In this document: in pieces, positions 25,166-34,390 of the stretch
How positions within the stretch are numbered: the first letter of the stretch is position 1
Layout of the letters: every line of letters begins with the position of its first letter
From: Arsenophonus nilaparvatae
GTDB lineage: Bacteria; Pseudomonadota; Gammaproteobacteria; Enterobacterales; Enterobacteriaceae
NCBI RefSeq assembly: GCF_000757905.1
Contig: NZ_JRLH01000008.1
Length of the DNA: 64,000 bases
Strand: one strand, 5' to 3'
The notes under the pieces: generated by a model
What the model was told of the DNA's origin: nothing
Databases searched by the model: none
Seen by the model: only the letters and a program-made list of their open reading frames with translations
Made by a program: the position numbers and the translations under genes

Positions 25166-26662
25166 TTATTGCGTGATGGTTGTATTTTTAGTCAACCATT
25201 GCGTTATTCGTTGTTTCTCATCATCATTGAGCCACATACCTAATTTGGTTCTGCGCCAGATGACATCATCTAACTCTGTAACCCATTCATTTTCGACTAA
25301 ATAACGTAATTCAGCTTCGTATAAATTGTGGCCAAAAGCTTCACCTAGATCTGATAACGATTGTGCTTGTTTTAAGATCAAATTGCTATTACTACCGTAA
25401 GTGCGGGCATATCGCAATGCAATGCCTTCTGGTAACCATGGGTAGCGTTTACGTAATAGTTGGGCATAACCGTCACGATCACAGCCTTCGATATCACCAC
25501 CAGGTAGCGTTGCTTCTTTAGTCCACGCTTTACCGGCATTAGGATAGTAATGAGCTAATTTATCTATCGCATGTTCTGCAAGTTTACGATAGGTGGTTAA
25601 TTTACCGCCGAAAACAGATAGTAAAGGTGCTTTTCCTTGTTCATCATGGATGTCGAGGGTGTAATCACGTGTAATAGCTTGAGGTGAATCAGATTCATCA
25701 TCACATAATGGACGTACCCCAGAGTAAGTCCAGACAATATCTTGCTGTGTTAGCTGTTTTTTGAAATGATCGTTATAAACTTTTAATAAATAATTGATTT
25801 CATTATTATCTATGTGAACATCTTTTGGATCACCTTGATATTCGACATCGGTAGTACCGATAATGGAAAACTCGTCCATCCAAGGTATAACAAAGACAAT
25901 ACGATGATCTTCATTTTGTAAAATATAAGCTTGTGAGCCATCGTGTACACGAGGTACAACAATATGGCTACCTTTAATTAGCCGGATACCGTAGGGAGAT
26001 TTTAATTGTAACCCTTCATCAAAGAAAGATTTAACCCAAGGTCCTGTTGCGTTTACTAATCCTTTTGCTTGCCAAGTTTCTTTTTTGCCCGTACGTAAGT
26101 CTTCTGCTTCTACGACCCACAGCCCATTCTCACGCCAGGCTTTCGTCGCTTTAGTGCGAGTTCGAACTTCACCTTTATGTCTGAGAATTTCTTGTGCATT
26201 GAGGACAACTAAGCGTGCATCATCTACCCAACAATCTGAATATTCAAAACCTTTTGTCAATTCTGATTTTAAGACAGAGTTTTTACCAAATTTTAGTCCT
26301 TTACTTCCGGGTAGACTGGTACGTTTACCTAGGTGATCATAAAGGAAAAGGCCAGCACGTATCATCCAAGCAGGACGAAGATGAGGTTGATGAGGTAGGC
26401 GAAAACGCATAGGGAAAGCGATATGAGGAGCGAGCTTAAGCAAAACTTCACGTTCGGCAAGCGCTTCACTAACTAAACGAAATTCATAATGTTCTAAATA
26501 GCGTAATCCGCCATGGATTAGTTTGGAACTAGCAGAAGAAGTTGCGCTAGCAAGATCTTGAGCTTCTAATAGTAATACTGATAATCCTCGACCAGCAGCA
26601 TCAGCGGCAATACCTGCACCATTTATACCACCACCTAGCACAATTAAATCTTTTGTTTTCAT
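25166..26662 (-). CDS. glpD: Aerobic glycerol-3-phosphate dehydrogenase
   Basis: GlpD is a membrane-associated flavoenzyme that oxidises glycerol 3-phosphate to dihydroxyacetone phosphate and feeds electrons to quinone. The FAD-binding motif VLGGGINGAGIAADAAGRG is at the N-terminus, followed by SSASSKLIHGGLRYLEHYEF and, further on, TYSGVRPLCDDES and VFGGKLTTYRKLAEHA. The length of 498 compares with 501 in E. coli. Two GlpR operator-like sites lie just upstream. In E. coli glpD is divergent from glpEGR; here it follows glpR in the same direction, with 259 bp between. Confidence 0.98.
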   Translation of the reverse strand: MKTKDLIVLGGGINGAGIAADAAGRGLSVLLLEAQDLASATSSASSKLIHGGLRYLEHYEFRLVSEALAEREVLLKLAPHIAFPMRFRLPHQPHLRPAWMIRAGLFLYDHLGKRTSLPGSKGLKFGKNSVLKSELTKGFEYSDCWVDDARLVVLNAQEILRHKGEVRTRTKATKAWRENGLWVVEAEDLRTGKKETWQAKGLVNATGPWVKSFFDEGLQLKSPYGIRLIKGSHIVVPRVHDGSQAYILQNEDHRIVFVIPWMDEFSIIGTTDVEYQGDPKDVHIDNNEINYLLKVYNDHFKKQLTQQDIVWTYSGVRPLCDDESDSPQAITRDYTLDIHDEQGKAPLLSVFGGKLTTYRKLAEHAIDKLAHYYPNAGKAWTKEATLPGGDIEGCDRDGYAQLLRKRYPWLPEGIALRYARTYGSNSNLILKQAQSLSDLGEAFGHNLYEAELRYLVENEWVTELDDVIWRRTKLGMWLNDDEKQRITQWLTKNTTITQ

Positions 26663-26671
26663 GCGTCCCCC

Positions 26672-26710
26672 AATGTTCGAGATTGCTCAAATATGTTCGT
26701 TTTCGCTCAC
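26672..26710 (-). promoter_or_regulatory. Tandem GlpR operator-like sites upstream of glpD
   Basis: AATGTTCGAGATTGCTCAA (26672-26690) and ATATGTTCGTTTTCGCTCAC (26691-26710) sit side by side, starting 10 bp before the glpD start. Both carry the ATGTTCG half-site of the known GlpR operator and a degenerate opposite half. The encoded GlpR repressor lies just upstream, so repression relieved by glycerol 3-phosphate is likely. Confidence 0.7.
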
Positions 26711-26921
26711 AATTTTAATCAAATTAGATTCTAAAGCCAACTATTATTAAGTGAAGAAAAACCATTAAATTGAAGCTATTTATCATTTATTGGAAAAATA
26801 GAGAAAAAATAGCAAACTAATTAAGAAAATGAGTATTAATCTGGAGAGAATATTAGCTTATTAAGAAGTATAGCCACAGAATAGAGCAGGAAATAAGAAA
26901 ATCTCCTGCGACAAGTGAGCA

Positions 26922-27680
26922 TTAGCATATTTCAAGTGTTACATTATGATGCTCAATCATTTTGTGGATGTTTGCAGGAGGTGCTTTGTCAGTAAAAAGA
27001 TAATCAATCATCTCCATACTACCTAGGTTAACCATTGCATTGCGACCAAATTTTGAGTGATCAGTAACCAGCATAACGCAACGAGAATTTTCAATAATCG
27101 CTTTTTTTGTTCGTACTTCATGGTAGTCGAATTCGAGTAATGAACCATCTCCATCGATACCACTAATGCCTAAAATACCATAGTCTAGACGGAATTGAGT
27201 TATAAAATCTAAGGTTGCCTCACCAACAATTCCTCCATCACGGCTGCGAACTTCTCCTCCTGCTAAGATCAGACGAAAATCCTCTTTTGCCATAAGTAGG
27301 GTTGCAACATTAAGATTATTAGTGACGATCCTTAAATTTTTATGATCCAGCAAAGCATAGGCGACAGCTTCTGGTGTAGTACCGATATCAATAAATAGTG
27401 TCGCTCCATTGGGGATTTGGCGCGCAACATGTTGAGCAATCCGTTCTTTTTCGCTCGACCACATCATCTTGCGATCGTGGTAAGCAGTATTAACAGAACT
27501 TGAAGGAAGCGCGGCACCTCCGTGATGGCGCTGAATTTTATTTTTTTCCGCCAGTTCATTGAGATCACGACGGATAGTTTGTGGGCTGACATTGAAATAT
27601 TCAACTAACTTTTCAGTACTTACATAGCCTTGAATACGGGCAAGTTCGATAATAGTATCATGGCGTTGAGTTTGCTTCAC
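26922..27680 (-). CDS. glpR: Glycerol-3-phosphate regulon repressor, DeoR family
   Basis: The N-terminal helix-turn-helix reads GYVSTEKLVEYFNVSPQTIR then RDLNELAEKNKIQRHHGGAA; the C-terminal sugar-phosphate sensor contains LFIDIGTTPEAVA and GILGISGIDGDGSLLEFDYH. From the GTG at 27680 (KQTQRHDTIIEL) the protein has 252 residues, the E. coli length. GAGG lies five bases before this GTG. A second GTG at 27698 overlaps the glpG stop (TAGTG) but would add six unmatched residues. It is the last gene of glpE-glpG-glpR. Confidence 0.95.
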   Translation of the reverse strand: MKQTQRHDTIIELARIQGYVSTEKLVEYFNVSPQTIRRDLNELAEKNKIQRHHGGAALPSSSVNTAYHDRKMMWSSEKERIAQHVARQIPNGATLFIDIGTTPEAVAYALLDHKNLRIVTNNLNVATLLMAKEDFRLILAGGEVRSRDGGIVGEATLDFITQFRLDYGILGISGIDGDGSLLEFDYHEVRTKKAIIENSRCVMLVTDHSKFGRNAMVNLGSMEMIDYLFTDKAPPANIHKMIEHHNVTLEIC

Positions 27681-27697
27681 AAAAACCTCAAGTATCA

Positions 27698-28552
27698 CTA
27701 TATGTATTGGTCATGTTTGGTATTATTTGGTTTATGTCTATTATCCCATAATCCCATTAATAAACCGATAATTAACCCGGCAGTGTGTGCCGTGTTAGCT
27801 ATTTTCATGCCAAAAATATCAAAGTAACCAAGAAATAACCATAAAACAGCAAATATCATTAACCCTCTTGGAATAGAAATACCTTTTTCTGGGTGACGTT
27901 CACCGGTTAACCAAACGTAGCCAATCAGCGAAAAAACTACGCCGGAAAGACCACCAAAAGCAGAGCCACTAAAGAGCGATTGCCCCCAATTACTAAAAAG
28001 AGCTGATACAATAGCAATGACAAATAGTTTACCTGTACCCAATTGGCGTTCTACCTGACTACCTAAATACCACCACCACATTAAATTAAATAAAATGTGC
28101 ATCAACGAAAAGTGAAGTAGGGCGGGGGTGAATATTCGCCAGATTTCCGTGTACTGAGTACTTGATGGCCAAGCAAGATAAGCCATTACGGCGTCATGAC
28201 CGGAAATTAACATCCAAATATAAATAAAAATAGCTAAAAAGAAAACGATGATGGTTAGTGGCCCAGATTGTTTTTTTAAATAATCAACAGTGAGATAATT
28301 ACGGTAGCCAAATTTTTTATCAATATGTCCCGTTTGCCAACTTGCTGCCTGATAACGTGAATTAAGAGGATCTTGCATAAACAGCTTCAGTTCTTGCTGC
28401 ACTTGATCGAGCTTATTTTCATCATGTAGCCAGAGATCAAAAAATTTTCCCTGTGGTTCTGCGCGCATTTCGATAACAATGTTTTGCATCGCCATATAAT
28501 CAATAAATGCTTGTGCTAATCTAGGATTTGCTATAGAAATTAAATGGATCAT
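27698..28552 (-). CDS. glpG: Rhomboid intramembrane serine protease
   Basis: GlpG cleaves membrane proteins within the bilayer. The 284-residue protein has a soluble N-terminal domain of about 90 residues and six membrane helices. The catalytic serine is in FGGLSGVVFSLIGYVW (GxSG) and the histidine partner in ANTAHTAGLIIGLLMG. The L1 loop motif WRIFTPALLHFSLMHILFNL is present. It lies between glpE and glpR as in E. coli, with a one-base overlap or a short gap to glpR depending on the start chosen for that gene. Confidence 0.96.
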   Translation of the reverse strand: MIHLISIANPRLAQAFIDYMAMQNIVIEMRAEPQGKFFDLWLHDENKLDQVQQELKLFMQDPLNSRYQAASWQTGHIDKKFGYRNYLTVDYLKKQSGPLTIIVFFLAIFIYIWMLISGHDAVMAYLAWPSSTQYTEIWRIFTPALLHFSLMHILFNLMWWWYLGSQVERQLGTGKLFVIAIVSALFSNWGQSLFSGSAFGGLSGVVFSLIGYVWLTGERHPEKGISIPRGLMIFAVLWLFLGYFDIFGMKIANTAHTAGLIIGLLMGLWDNRHKPNNTKHDQYI

Positions 28553-28567
28553 AACCAGTTATATCGC

Positions 28568-28894
28568 TTACGAGAGTGAGTTGATGGTGTGTGGGTATTC
28601 TCTCAACCATGCTTCAAAACCACCGTTTATGCTATAAACAGTTTCGAAGCCCATATTAACTAAATATTGTGCTGCGCCTTGGCTACTATGGCCATGGTAA
28701 CACATTATCATTACCGGCGAGTCAAAGTCTGTTTGCTTAATAAAGTTATTTAAGGTCTCATTCGTGAGATGGTAAGCGCCTTTAATATGCGCTGAATAAA
28801 AACTTTGTAGGTCACGAATGTCGACCATGATGATGTCACCTGTTTGCCAAAGTTTATAGGCTTGTTCAACTGTAATTAATTGAAAATTATCCAT
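28568..28894 (-). CDS. glpE: Thiosulfate sulfurtransferase (rhodanese)
   Basis: GlpE is a single-domain rhodanese that transfers sulfur from thiosulfate to thiol acceptors. The active-site loop MCYHGHSSQGAAQYL has the catalytic cysteine near residue 65; MVDIRDLQSF and INGGFEAW are also typical. The ATG at 28894 gives 108 residues, as in E. coli; a GTG four codons upstream (28906) is less likely. It is the first gene of glpEGR. Confidence 0.95.
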   Translation of the reverse strand: MDNFQLITVEQAYKLWQTGDIIMVDIRDLQSFYSAHIKGAYHLTNETLNNFIKQTDFDSPVMIMCYHGHSSQGAAQYLVNMGFETVYSINGGFEAWLREYPHTINSLS

Positions 28895-28933
28895 AGTAAT
28901 CTGCACAATATTATTTTACATTCGGAAAAACAA

Positions 28934-28961
28934 GATACTCTCTGTACTTTTAAAGAGTATC
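28934..28961 (-). terminator. Candidate terminator after nfuA
   Basis: GATACTCT (28934-28941) and AGAGTATC (28954-28961) form an 8-bp stem with a 12-nt loop; on the minus strand TTGTTTTT follows. It lies between nfuA and glpE. Confidence 0.5.
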
Positions 28962-28988
28962 CATCATTGGCAAAAATGAGTAATTATT

Positions 28989-29567
28989 TTAATAATAAGA
29001 GTGATCACCACGCTGATGTTCGGTTAAATCTTTTACTCCTTTTAATTCGTCTGGGAACATATTTAGCAACTGTTTTTCAATACCTTCTTTTAAGGTAATA
29101 TCGACCATTGAACAGCCATTACATCCTCCACCGAATTGTAGAATTGCATATCCATCGTCAGTGATTTCCATCAATGAAACCCGTCCTCCATGGCCTGCTA
29201 ATTGTGGGTTAATTTGTGATTGAATAACATATTCAACTCGTTCAATCAATGGAGCATCGTCAGCCACTTTTCGCATTTTAGCATTAGGCGCTTTTAGGGT
29301 AAGTTGAGAGCCTAATTGATCCGTTACGAAATCGATTTCGGCCTCTTGCAGAAAAGGTGCGCTAATTTCATCAATATAAGCTGAAAGTTTATCAAATTTA
29401 AGTTCAATATCCGTCGCTTCGATAGCATCAGGAGGACAATAAGAGACCCCACATTCTGCAGAAGGTGTGCCAGGATTGATGACAAATACGCGAATTTGTG
29501 TACCAGGTTCTTGATTTGCCAATAGTTTGGCAAAATGAGCTTGTGCTGCTTCAGTAATATTAATCAT
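28989..29567 (-). CDS. nfuA: Fe-S cluster carrier protein NfuA
   Basis: NfuA delivers 4Fe-4S clusters to apoproteins, chiefly under oxidative stress or iron limitation. The N-terminal A-type-like domain lacks the three cysteines of true A-type carriers; the C-terminal Nfu domain carries the cluster-binding CxxC in LQFGGGCNGCSMVDITLKEG. The 192-residue length matches E. coli (191). It follows gntX in the same direction with a 58-bp gap. Confidence 0.96.
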   Translation of the reverse strand: MINITEAAQAHFAKLLANQEPGTQIRVFVINPGTPSAECGVSYCPPDAIEATDIELKFDKLSAYIDEISAPFLQEAEIDFVTDQLGSQLTLKAPNAKMRKVADDAPLIERVEYVIQSQINPQLAGHGGRVSLMEITDDGYAILQFGGGCNGCSMVDITLKEGIEKQLLNMFPDELKGVKDLTEHQRGDHSYY

Positions 29568-29625
29568 AATCGATGCTCAAGTTTATCATTTTAGTATGTT
29601 TATCATACGCTCTTTTCCTTACTTT

Positions 29626-30309
29626 CTACAAGGTTCTGCATATTGCCCAGGCTTGAACTGAGTTTGCTCCAGCACTAATCAGCAACTTAGCAACTTCATT
29701 CATTGTTGTTCCTGTTGTAATGACATCGTCAAATACGGCAATATGGCAATCTTGAAACGATTTTTTTACCCTAAAAGCTTTACTAAGATTTTGGGTACGT
29801 TTTTTAGCAGAAAGTTGAGTTTGCGGTAGTGTAGCACGAGTGCGAATAATTGAATTAGTTTGAAATTGGCATCCTAACCAATAAGCTAATTGAGTTGCTA
29901 TTAAACTGGCTTGATTAAATCCACGTTGCCAATGTTTACCATGATGCAGTGGGATCGCTATTATGATATCTGGTTTACGCCAGCGTTGTTGGCGATATCC
30001 TTGTTGCCAATAGAGTAGAAATAAGCGTGCAAGGATAAAGGCGATTTGCGTTATCTTTTCATATTTGTACTGCTGTATTAGCTTGCTTAATGGTGGTATA
30101 TAAGGAGTAATGGCGACAAGATTGTGCCAATAGGGTGGAGTTTGTAAGCAGCGACCGCAAGCAAGGGTGAATTGTTCAACGGGTAAAGCACAGCGATGAC
30201 AAACTCGTTTTAGATAAGGCAAATGTTTTAAACAGTAGTGACAAATGCCATGAAAGCGATATTTTAGTGTTTGGTGGCATAGCCAACAATACCCAGCCAT
30301 TGTTAACAT
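29626..30309 (-). CDS. gntX: ComF/GntX family phosphoribosyltransferase-like protein
   Basis: The 227-residue protein begins MLTMAGYCWLCHQTLKYRFH and has further CxxC pairs (HGICHYC, CHRCALP, CGRC) forming a zinc-ribbon region. The C-terminal half is a phosphoribosyltransferase fold with the PRPP motif AVFDDVITTGTTMNEVAKLL. ComF homologues act in DNA uptake; in E. coli GntX is linked to use of DNA as nutrient. The frame is open 27 codons upstream of the ATG at 30309, into the divergent bioH gene, but the E. coli length supports 30309. Confidence 0.88.
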   Translation of the reverse strand: MLTMAGYCWLCHQTLKYRFHGICHYCLKHLPYLKRVCHRCALPVEQFTLACGRCLQTPPYWHNLVAITPYIPPLSKLIQQYKYEKITQIAFILARLFLLYWQQGYRQQRWRKPDIIIAIPLHHGKHWQRGFNQASLIATQLAYWLGCQFQTNSIIRTRATLPQTQLSAKKRTQNLSKAFRVKKSFQDCHIAVFDDVITTGTTMNEVAKLLISAGANSVQAWAICRTL

Positions 30310-30348
30310 AATGATGTCCTTTTTTATACCTGTAAAGCGAGAATAACT

Positions 30349-31125
30349 ATGACGACACTGTTTTGGCAGCAGTTGGGTAAAGGAAAACAAGATATTGTGC
30401 TATTGCACGGATGGGGATTGAATGCAGAAGTTTGGCGTACCATTGAAGTGGAATGTGGTTCTCATTTTCGTCTCCATCTAGTTGACTTACCTGGCTATGG
30501 TCGTAGTAATCTTTTTCCACCGATGTCGCTACAACAAATGGCAGAGGTAATTTGGCAGAAAGCGCCCAAGCAGGCTATTTGGTTAGGTTGGTCGTTAGGC
30601 GGACTGATTGCTAGTATCATCTCACTTAACCATCAAGCTGAAATAGCAGGTTTAATAACAGTGGCTTCATCGCCCTGTTTTGGACAACAAGAAAATTGGC
30701 CAGGCATTAAACCTACGGTACTTAAGGGGTTTGAACGACAATTACAGGTTGATTTTCATCGTACAGTAGAACGTTTTCTTGTATTGCAAACATTGGGCAC
30801 TAAAACAGCTAATGGCGATATACGATTATTAAAATCGGTGATACTAGAGCAGCCGTTACCTTCTGTTGCCGTGTTAAACGCAGGTTTGGAAATTTTGCGA
30901 ACAACTGATCTACGGCAATCTTTATTAACCTTAAATAAACCTTTTTTGCGTATCTATGGTGACCTTGATAGCTTAGTACCCAAAAAAATAGTACCAATGC
31001 TGGATAAATGGTTACCTAATTCGCCTTCGGTGGTAATAAAACATGCCGCCCATGCCCCTTTTATTTCTCATCCTAATCAGTTTATTCAATTGTTAGTCGA
31101 TTTTTTGGGTCAATTGGAGAAATGA
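30349..31125 (+). CDS. bioH: Pimeloyl-[acyl-carrier protein] methyl ester esterase
   Basis: BioH removes the methyl group from pimeloyl-ACP methyl ester, ending the first stage of biotin synthesis. This alpha/beta hydrolase has the oxyanion region LLHGWGLNAEVW, the nucleophile elbow WLGWSLGGLIA, and the catalytic Asp and His in IYGDLDSLVPKKIVPML and HAAHAPFISHPNQF. The length of 258 agrees with E. coli (256). It is divergent from gntX. A strong 17-bp stem follows. Confidence 0.96.
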   Translation: MTTLFWQQLGKGKQDIVLLHGWGLNAEVWRTIEVECGSHFRLHLVDLPGYGRSNLFPPMSLQQMAEVIWQKAPKQAIWLGWSLGGLIASIISLNHQAEIAGLITVASSPCFGQQENWPGIKPTVLKGFERQLQVDFHRTVERFLVLQTLGTKTANGDIRLLKSVILEQPLPSVAVLNAGLEILRTTDLRQSLLTLNKPFLRIYGDLDSLVPKKIVPMLDKWLPNSPSVVIKHAAHAPFISHPNQFIQLLVDFLGQLEK

Positions 31126-31169
31126 ATATGGGGAGTCAGAATAAAAGCAAAAACATTCTTTATGCTAAT

Positions 31170-31207
31170 CGAGTAAGCGATAATTTTAATAAATTATCGC
31201 TTACTCG
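31170..31207. terminator. 17-bp stem-loop between bioH and feoC
   Basis: CGAGTAAGCGATAATTT (31170-31186) and AAATTATCGCTTACTCG (31191-31207) are perfect complements around the 4-nt loop TAAT. It separates convergent bioH and feoABC and probably terminates both. Confidence 0.85.
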
Positions 31208-31213
31208 CATAAA

Positions 31214-31453
31214 TTAGAGAGAAGTAACTTGATAAATTTTTAGGTTACACTTTTTTATTTCGAGACATTGCTTACAACTATGGCCCGTTAAACAGGATGA
31301 TTGATCAATTTGTTCTAATTTTCCCATGGCTGCTAATTTATCTAACATAGCCTCAATCATAGGTAATGAAGCAGAGAATTTCTGACTAATTTGGTAAGCA
31401 TCCGTTCTGCCATACAGCGCAACCATATCTCTGACTTGCAATAAACTGATCAT
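31214..31453 (-). CDS. feoC: Ferrous iron transport protein C
   Basis: The 79-residue protein starts MISLLQVRDMVALYGRTDAY, a winged-helix domain, and ends with a cysteine cluster in SSCLTGHSCKQCLEIKKC that fits the Fe-S binding loop of FeoC. FeoC binds and stabilises FeoB. The ATG at 31453 lies 10 bp after the feoB stop and gives the E. coli length (78); the open frame 18 codons upstream overlaps feoB and is rejected. Confidence 0.92.
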   Translation of the reverse strand: MISLLQVRDMVALYGRTDAYQISQKFSASLPMIEAMLDKLAAMGKLEQIDQSSCLTGHSCKQCLEIKKCNLKIYQVTSL

Positions 31454-31463
31454 CTCATTACCT

Positions 31464-33779
31464 CTAGTGGCATGAACCACTTTGGCTGTGGTTACATTTA
31501 TGGACATTATGATGGAGTTTTAGTGTTATGCGTTTACGTGAATGGCGCAACAATGCAATTAACAGTAAGTTAAACACGACGAGCATCCCAATAACCCACG
31601 CGCTATATTGTGGATGTTGTGAGAAAGTGGCTATTTGGTAGAACAAGGCAGAAACCGAATAAGCAACATTCAAGCCCCATAGAATAGAAAATGTCATCCA
31701 GTTTCGATTCGTTTCACGGGCAATGGCTCCTAATACAGAAATACAAGGCACATAAAGTAGAACAAAGATTAGATAGCTATAGGCTGATAAAGACGAACCG
31801 AATCGTGCTGCCATAGCGCCCATTGTACTGCTATCCATATCACCATCACCTTTACTGGCTTCAATAGGATTGGATAAGACACTTAAACTGAATGTTTCTT
31901 TTAGACTATCCCAAGTTTCATTAACCGCATCTTCTAATTCATCTAACAGATTAAATTGCTCGGCGTTAAAAGGTGTTTGAGTAATATTTTCGGCGGTGTA
32001 CAGTGTATTCAATGTGCCGACAACCACTTCTTTAGCTAACGCGCCCGTAATAAGTCCAACGGTTGCTTGCCAATTATCATCATTGATACCGATAGGTTTC
32101 AATAACGGGGTAACGGTTTTACTTACTGACGCTAATGCTGATTGGTTAATATTATCAACGACTTTACCGGACAAAGAAAAACTATTAAGTGCCCCGATAA
32201 TCATACTGGCAATAATAATCACTTTTCCCGCTCTTAAGACAAAGCCTTTCAATCTTTGCCAGGTCTGTAATAGTAATGTTTTTAAGTGTGGTACATGGTA
32301 AACCGGTAATTCCATGATAAAAGGGGAGGATGCGCCCCGTGCAACAGTATATTTCAATAACAACCCGGTTAGGATGGCAATGACAATACCTAATAAATAA
32401 AGAGAAAAAACAATACTTGCGCCATTTTTGCCAAAAAAAGCGGCCGCAAAGACAGCAAAAATAGCCAGCCTGGCGCCACAAGACATAAAAGGCGCCATTA
32501 AAACGGTGATTAATCGTTCACGAGGAGTATCTAGTGTCCGTGCACCCATAATAGCAGGCACATTACAGCCAAAACCGACAATCAAAGGAACAAAAGATTT
32601 ACCAGGCAGACCTAGTGCTTGCATCAATCTATCCATGACAAATGCTGCGCGTGCCATATAACCAGAGTCTTCCAATACAGAAAGGAATAAATACATTAAA
32701 CCAATTTGGGGAACTAATGGCAAAACAGTGTTGATACCACCACCTACCCCTTGGGCAAGGAAAACCGTCAACCATTGTGGAAAGTTAAAAGTATGGCCAA
32801 TCCATTGAATTCCATGGATGAAAATGGCTTCTGAGCCACCTTCAAAGAGCGGTTGTAATGCACCACCAATATTGATAGCAAGTATGAACATCAAATACAT
32901 GATAAAAAGAAATATCGGCACCCCAAACCAGCGATTAAGTACTATGTTATCAATAAATTGCGTTAAGGCATTCGGTTTTGCCGTTTCAGTATTAATCACT
33001 GCTTCGCAAAGGCTGGCAATAGTTTGATAGCGTGCATCAGCGATGATGAGCTCAGGCTCTTCTTGTTGTTGAGATTGTAAATGGGTTCTAATTTTATCTA
33101 ATTTATCAGTGGAAATAGCGGCACGTTCCAGGCTATATATATCACCTTCTAAGATTTGTAGTGCTAGCCAACGGCGCTGTTGATGATTGAATTTATTATG
33201 GTCGATAATTTGAATTAAATTTTCCACTTCGGTGAGCAAAAAATCGGGATAGCGGATGAGGGTTGAAATAAGATTATTACTATGTTTATCAATCGCTTGT
33301 TTTAATTTGCTAATACCTTTTGCGCGAGTCGAAACTAGTGGGATAACAGGGCAGCCCAGGCGTGTTTGAAGTTCATCAATATTAATATGAATATTTTTGT
33401 TTTCGGCAATATCCAACATATTAAGCGCAACGATACAAGGCACACCTAATTCAATAAGTTGTAATGTTAGATAAAGATTACGCTCGAGGTTAGCGGCATC
33501 GATAACATTTATCAACATATCCGCTTCGCCACTTAGGATGAAATGACAGGCAATTTGCTCATCGAGTGAGGTCTGTTCTGAAATAGTGGTTAGTGAATAG
33601 GTGCCAGGCAGGTCAACTAATTCAATATCATATTCCGAGGTTGCAAAGCGACCAGCCTTTCGCTCAACAGTGACACCAGCCCAGTTGCCAACACGTTGGC
33701 GAGCGCCTGTTAATTGATTAAAGAGTGTCGTTTTACCGGCGTTAGGGTTGCCAATAAGGCCAATAGTTAATGGTTTCAT
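31464..33779 (-). CDS. feoB: Ferrous iron permease FeoB
   Basis: FeoB is the main Fe(II) importer of the inner membrane. The 771-residue protein has an N-terminal G domain with GLIGNPNAGKTTLFNQLTG (G1), DLPGTYSL (G3) and NMLD (G4), then a helical GDI domain and membrane segments with the Gate motifs ENSGYMARAAF-like (EDSGYMARAAFVMDRLMQA) and PFMSCGARLAIF. The C-terminus is cysteine-containing. All motifs are intact. The order feoA-feoB-feoC is normal, and a Fur box lies upstream of feoA. Confidence 0.98.
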   Translation of the reverse strand: MKPLTIGLIGNPNAGKTTLFNQLTGARQRVGNWAGVTVERKAGRFATSEYDIELVDLPGTYSLTTISEQTSLDEQIACHFILSGEADMLINVIDAANLERNLYLTLQLIELGVPCIVALNMLDIAENKNIHINIDELQTRLGCPVIPLVSTRAKGISKLKQAIDKHSNNLISTLIRYPDFLLTEVENLIQIIDHNKFNHQQRRWLALQILEGDIYSLERAAISTDKLDKIRTHLQSQQQEEPELIIADARYQTIASLCEAVINTETAKPNALTQFIDNIVLNRWFGVPIFLFIMYLMFILAINIGGALQPLFEGGSEAIFIHGIQWIGHTFNFPQWLTVFLAQGVGGGINTVLPLVPQIGLMYLFLSVLEDSGYMARAAFVMDRLMQALGLPGKSFVPLIVGFGCNVPAIMGARTLDTPRERLITVLMAPFMSCGARLAIFAVFAAAFFGKNGASIVFSLYLLGIVIAILTGLLLKYTVARGASSPFIMELPVYHVPHLKTLLLQTWQRLKGFVLRAGKVIIIASMIIGALNSFSLSGKVVDNINQSALASVSKTVTPLLKPIGINDDNWQATVGLITGALAKEVVVGTLNTLYTAENITQTPFNAEQFNLLDELEDAVNETWDSLKETFSLSVLSNPIEASKGDGDMDSSTMGAMAARFGSSLSAYSYLIFVLLYVPCISVLGAIARETNRNWMTFSILWGLNVAYSVSALFYQIATFSQHPQYSAWVIGMLVVFNLLLIALLRHSRKRITLKLHHNVHKCNHSQSGSCH

Positions 33780-33838
33780 AGTTTTGGTGTCAGATGAGTA
33801 ATAAGCAATAGGCTATTTAGTTATCATAAAAAATATTT

Positions 33839-34075
33839 TTATACCGCTTGGTTGCCGGCATCGTCCAAATTTAATAACGCAAGATCTTTTTTTCTTAAGA
33901 TCAAATTCATACGGCGAGTTTCGATTTGAATAGGATCACCAAGCGGCGCTATACGAATAACGTTAAAAAAAGATCCAGGTAACATACCTAAAGAAAGTAA
34001 CTTTTGACGGTAAGCTGGATTTATTTCTGCTGAAAATCCGACAATTTTGTATCGATGATTAGGAAGAATTGACAT
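33839..34075 (-). CDS. feoA: Ferrous iron transport protein A
   Basis: This 78-residue SH3-like protein reads MSILPNHRYKIVGFSAEINP, then AYRQKLLSLGMLPGSFFNVI and APLGDPIQIETRRMNLILRK, close to E. coli FeoA (75 residues). FeoA interacts with FeoB. The ATG at 34075 has GGAAG upstream; the frame is open 38 codons further, through the promoter and Fur box, so that start is rejected. It is the first gene of feoABC. Confidence 0.94.
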   Translation of the reverse strand: MSILPNHRYKIVGFSAEINPAYRQKLLSLGMLPGSFFNVIRIAPLGDPIQIETRRMNLILRKKDLALLNLDDAGNQAV

Positions 34076-34172
34076 AGACACTTCCACTCTAGAGCCAAAA
34101 AAAACAAAGATACCGCAAATGGGTACCAGACGAATAGTAAAATTAATGAAAAATATTATCATTCTCATATTA

Positions 34173-34191
34173 ATAATGATAATCATCATTA
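34173..34191 (-). promoter_or_regulatory. Fur box upstream of feoABC
   Basis: AATAATGATAATCATCATT matches the 19-bp consensus GATAATGATAATCATTATC closely, with an unbroken 14-base ATAATGATAATCAT core. It lies about 100 bp upstream of the feoA start. A further ATTATCATTCTCATATT stretch next to it could extend Fur binding. Iron-dependent repression of feoABC is expected. Confidence 0.85.
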
Positions 34192-34340
34192 TATGCTACT
34201 CGAATTAATTTAGCGCTTTTTTTAAATGACAGCAATTGATATTGATCAATAGTTCTCTAGAGAGTGAAGTATTGGCATCAAAATTAGTGTTAATTCATTA
34301 GTTTTTATTAAAAAAACCATTTTCTAAAATTGAATATGCT

Positions 34341-34367
34341 AATAGTCTGATGTTAGATCAGACTATT
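34341..34367. terminator. Stem-loop after tex
   Basis: AATAGTCTGAT (34341-34351) pairs with ATCAGACTATT (34357-34367) around GTTAG. It is an 11-bp perfect stem between the tex stop and feoA upstream region; a poly-T tail is weak on both strands. Confidence 0.55.
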
Positions 34368-34390
34368 AACTATATAATATATATTAACAA

